Shown here piece after piece: positions 61,172 to 64,000 of a stretch of DNA of 64,000 bases (within the stretch, counting starts at the first letter, position 1; each line of letters begins with the position of its first letter). The position numbers and the translations under genes are program-made. The notes below the pieces were generated by a model, which was not told where the DNA came from, ran no database searches, and saw only the letters and a program-made list of their open reading frames with translations. The stretch spans positions 496,001 through 560,000 of the forward strand of contig JAIWND010000012.1 of assembly GCA_025330725.1 (NCBI GenBank), read 5' to 3'. This DNA is from Chlamydoabsidia padenii (lineage: Eukaryota; Mucoromycota; Mucoromycetes; Mucorales; Cunninghamellaceae).

Positions 61172-61602
61172 TCGATATGTTTCATTTTTTTTAATGTAGT
61201 ATATAAAGCATACTTGTTAAAAAGTCACGTGATTGCTTTTAAAGAGTTTGATTGGTTAGTTTGTCCGGTGGAAGATATTGCCGGCTGTTGTGGAATTGTG
61301 ATTGGCTGTATTCGTTGACTTTGAAGAATCTATCGTGTATGTCAAAGTATCTATTTAAACCATCCCGACTGTCCTTTCTATTATGAATAAAATTATTGTG
61401 AATGTTGTGTGCTTTTTTTGAATGTTATTCATTCATCAACGAAGAGTTAACGACAATTGCATAAATGCTCCCGATCTTCTTCCAGTGTTGAACTTGAAAC
61501 GCCGACACGGACACAAAAGATAATTTCTTTTTAATTTTGCTCTTGTCTTCCTTCCTTTTTCATCTTTACCCTTTTTAATTCTATGTATATATAACAATAC
61601 TA
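61172..61602. other. Intergenic, VPS52 promoter
   Basis: This short region includes the upstream sequence of the tRNA and the VPS52 promoter. No coding sequence is seen. Confidence 0.5.
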
Positions 61603-63491
61603 ATGCCATTCGATGAATCTGGAACAAAGACAAACACATCTGTCGTTATAGAGAATGGCGCCAGCACTTCACAAAAACACGACCTGCCTGTAGCTTTACG
61701 AGAACTTGACCTCATACTTGATGGATCGCCGCCAACGCCTTCAACACCCACCAACCTAGACGAAGATAATACATTGGTAAACCGAAAAAAGAAGGAATAC
61801 TAACAAGTTATAGTGATGTTTACTAATTGATGTTTTGCTTTTTAAAGGGTAATGACGGTAAACCGTCAACAACAGAATCTATCGAAACACAAGCTTTTTT
61901 GAACGATGACCTTTTTGGTGATATATCTTTTGATGAAGTTGATGGTAAGCATCTTTGGCCGACGTATATTTAATCTCTAACTCAAAAACTTTTATCATTC
62001 TTTAATATAGATCGAATATCTGCTTTTCAAGAAGACGAATTTGTCAGACAAGCTTTGGAAAAAGGAATGGATTTACGTGAATATGCTCAGGAAATAGAAC
62101 AGCAAAAAGAACTCATGCAACGAGACTTGGAAAACGATTGTAATTAAACACTCACAATGATGCACACACCCCTCTCTCTAACTTTTTTTTCTTTTATTTC
62201 TAGACTTGCGAAATATCGAAGCATTTGTTGACTTGCATACTGAAATCAAGGTAATAAACTAAACTTGAAAAAATGAAATAGGAAGGCTGATGATCATGGA
62301 TTTGAATAGTCATGCGATCAAGTCTTGGAAACCATGGAAAAACTGCTCAACGTCTTCCAAAGTGATCTGGGCAACATCAGCGGGGAAATCCAAAGTTTAC
62401 AAGAAAGGTCCTCTCAAATGAGTATCCGGTTACGTAACAGAAAGGTAATTGGAAAAAAAGGGGGTGGGGGATGGTATGGGGTAGAATAGGGAACCAATGT
62501 ACTAATAACTTGTGTTTATGTTTTGCTATCACTATACGTAGGCAGTCGAAACAAGATTGGGCAAGGTATTACAAGGCACGGTGATCCCTCCTTATGTTAT
62601 AAAGTAAGTACCCTCAACTAATGATGGCTAGATGATACTAATTTTTACTACCTCTTTATAATATATTGTAGAAAGATTACAGAAAGTGAAGTGGATGAAG
62701 TATGGCTTCAATACCTTTTGGGGATCAACAAACAAATGCGATTCGTCAAGACCAACCAAAACAAGCCGATCAAAGCCCTACGCAACGTGGGACCTGAACT
62801 TGAAAAACTGCGACTCAAGGCGGCATCAACAATCCGCGACTTTTTTACATCTCGGATTCACTCACTCTGCGTCCCCAACACCAATATCCAAATCATGCAG
62901 CAATCCGTCTTTTTGAAATACAAGGAACTTCATATGTTTGTCTTGGAACGGCACCATGATGTGGCAGCGGAAATTCGACAAACTTATATCAATTCGCTAC
63001 GGTGGTACTTCCATAATCATTTTGATCGGTACGCGAAAGGGTTGGTCAAGTTACAGGTAAGTCTTTACTAGTCTTATCCCTCAATGTGATAACATTTATT
63101 AACCTCATTTCTTTATACAGATGGTTGCAGCGGATAAAACTGATCTGATTGGTGCCGAAGAACAAGGACGAAAAGTGGGTGGACTATTCAGCAGCAGCAA
63201 ATCAACTCTAAAGGACAAGACCAATCTCTTCTCTTTGGGAGATCGAATGGATACCCTTCGCTTACAAGATCCAGGGGTGATTTTGGTGCACGTGGCTGAA
63301 GACAAAGACATGCGATACCAGTTTGAACAACTATTCCGAAGTTTGAACCTCACGATGATAGACAACGCCAGCTCGGAATATCTCTTTATTTATGAATTCT
63401 TCTCAAAAGATCCCAACACAGCCGCCGACATTGCCAAAACGATCTTCCAACAAATATTCGATGCAACCGAAAAAACTGGCCTGGTAAGTGA

Positions 63492-63528
<37 letters not shown>

Positions 63529-64000
63529 AATCTTACTCACCATGCTTTACTAGAACTTTACAAAATCATATGTAGAATCGTCTTACGATACTGTGGGTAT
63601 TCTATTATGTATTCGGATCAACACTCAGCTGGCACTGGAACTACAACGTCGTCATGTCCCTGCTTTGGAAGGTTATACCAATTCAACAAACATGCTATTG
63701 TGGCCAAGGTTTCAATATTTGATGACCTTACACGTCGACAGTCTCCGAAAATTGGCAAGTAACAAGTCGGTTATCAACAACATCAAGGACATCCACCCTC
63801 ACTATGTAAGCTATGACAATATCAATACTTTGCAACCCACCTTTTACTCAATCTTCATTCATTAGGTCACACGCCGCTATGCAGAATTCGCCGCATCTCT
63901 ACTGGTACTGAATGACGGATATGATGATGCTATCTTGGCCAATAGGTAAAGTGAAAAAACAACTACAAAAAAATACTATCATACTAAAATAAACTCTCTT
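61603..64000 (+). CDS. VPS52: GARP complex subunit Vps52, 5' part
   Basis: Ten exons are visible up to 63945, after which an intron runs off the window. The N-terminus is acidic and disordered. From about residue 95 the coiled-coil core begins (QEIEQQKELMQRDLENDYLR, ETMEKLLNVFQSDLGNISGEI), followed by the Vps52/Sac2 landmarks LQGTVIPPYVIKKI, YLLGINKQMRF, SLRWYFHNHFDRYAKGLVKL and FSLGDRMDTL. GARP tethers endosome-derived vesicles at the trans-Golgi. An A32 tract (63495-63526) lies in an intron. The start at 61603 is the first ATG of the frame. Confidence 0.9.

Overview
The window is nuclear DNA of a filamentous fungus, most likely an early-diverging Mucoromycota species (Mucorales-like). This rests on AT-rich, compact, intron-dense genes with introns mostly of 50-120 nt, fungal-type proteins throughout, and many long A/T homopolymers and AT microsatellites. 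It is a eukaryotic housekeeping region, with no operons, CRISPR arrays or prophage. I reconstructed about 30 genes by splicing exons by eye. For most of them the exon lengths add up to an open frame, which supports the models.

Layout. 1-10 kb: end of a Snx41/Atg20 sorting nexin, a dienelactone hydrolase, a Gin4/Hsl1-type kinase, a secreted orphan, an AGGF1-like FHA/G-patch protein, a possible Alba-fold protein and a coiled-coil orphan. 10-22 kb: ribosomal protein eL18, a broken COQ9, a PAS-domain protein, a three-RRM protein diverging from a PEHE/SAS4-like protein, an SLC35F6-like transporter, the Fe-S scaffold ISU1 and ribosomal protein eL33. 22-33 kb: an ataxin-2-like SM-ATX/PAM2 protein, glutaredoxin, ribosomal protein uL4, a repeat-rich island with a dead DDE transposase, and cullin-4. 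33-48 kb: catalase, a Cdc4-like F-box/WD40 protein, a peroxisomal 2,4-dienoyl-CoA reductase with a PTS1, a HAD hydrolase, the helicase DBP5 and a RhoGAP-like protein. 48-64 kb: a TALE homeobox gene diverging from a bZIP gene, a D-2-hydroxyacid dehydrogenase, a BAR-SH3 protein, a repeat pair with tRNA-Ser(UGA), and the 5' part of VPS52.

The most interesting signals lie outside the proteins. (1) A short element, consensus TTTCAAATCCCGCC (reverse GGCGGGATTTGAAA), recurs in non-coding DNA. The core octamer AAATCCCG/CGGGATTT occurs at least 24 times against about 1-2 expected from composition, and about a dozen copies sit roughly 70-300 bp upstream of start codons. It resembles a joined CDE/E2F-like and CHR-like element. 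(2) Sense-oriented (GGAT)n tracts sit in intron 1 of all three ribosomal protein genes. (3) At least four genes need GC-AG introns with the identical donor GCAAGT. (4) COQ9 carries several independent frameshifts and stops while its neighbours are intact. (5) Three diverged direct-repeat pairs and a transposase relic mark intergenic islands.

The genes share no single pathway. Themes that recur are membrane traffic (Snx41, BAR-SH3, VPS52), ubiquitin ligases (CUL4, Cdc4-like), RNA biology (DBP5, RRM protein, ataxin-2-like) and peroxisomal or redox metabolism (catalase, dienoyl-CoA reductase, glutaredoxin).
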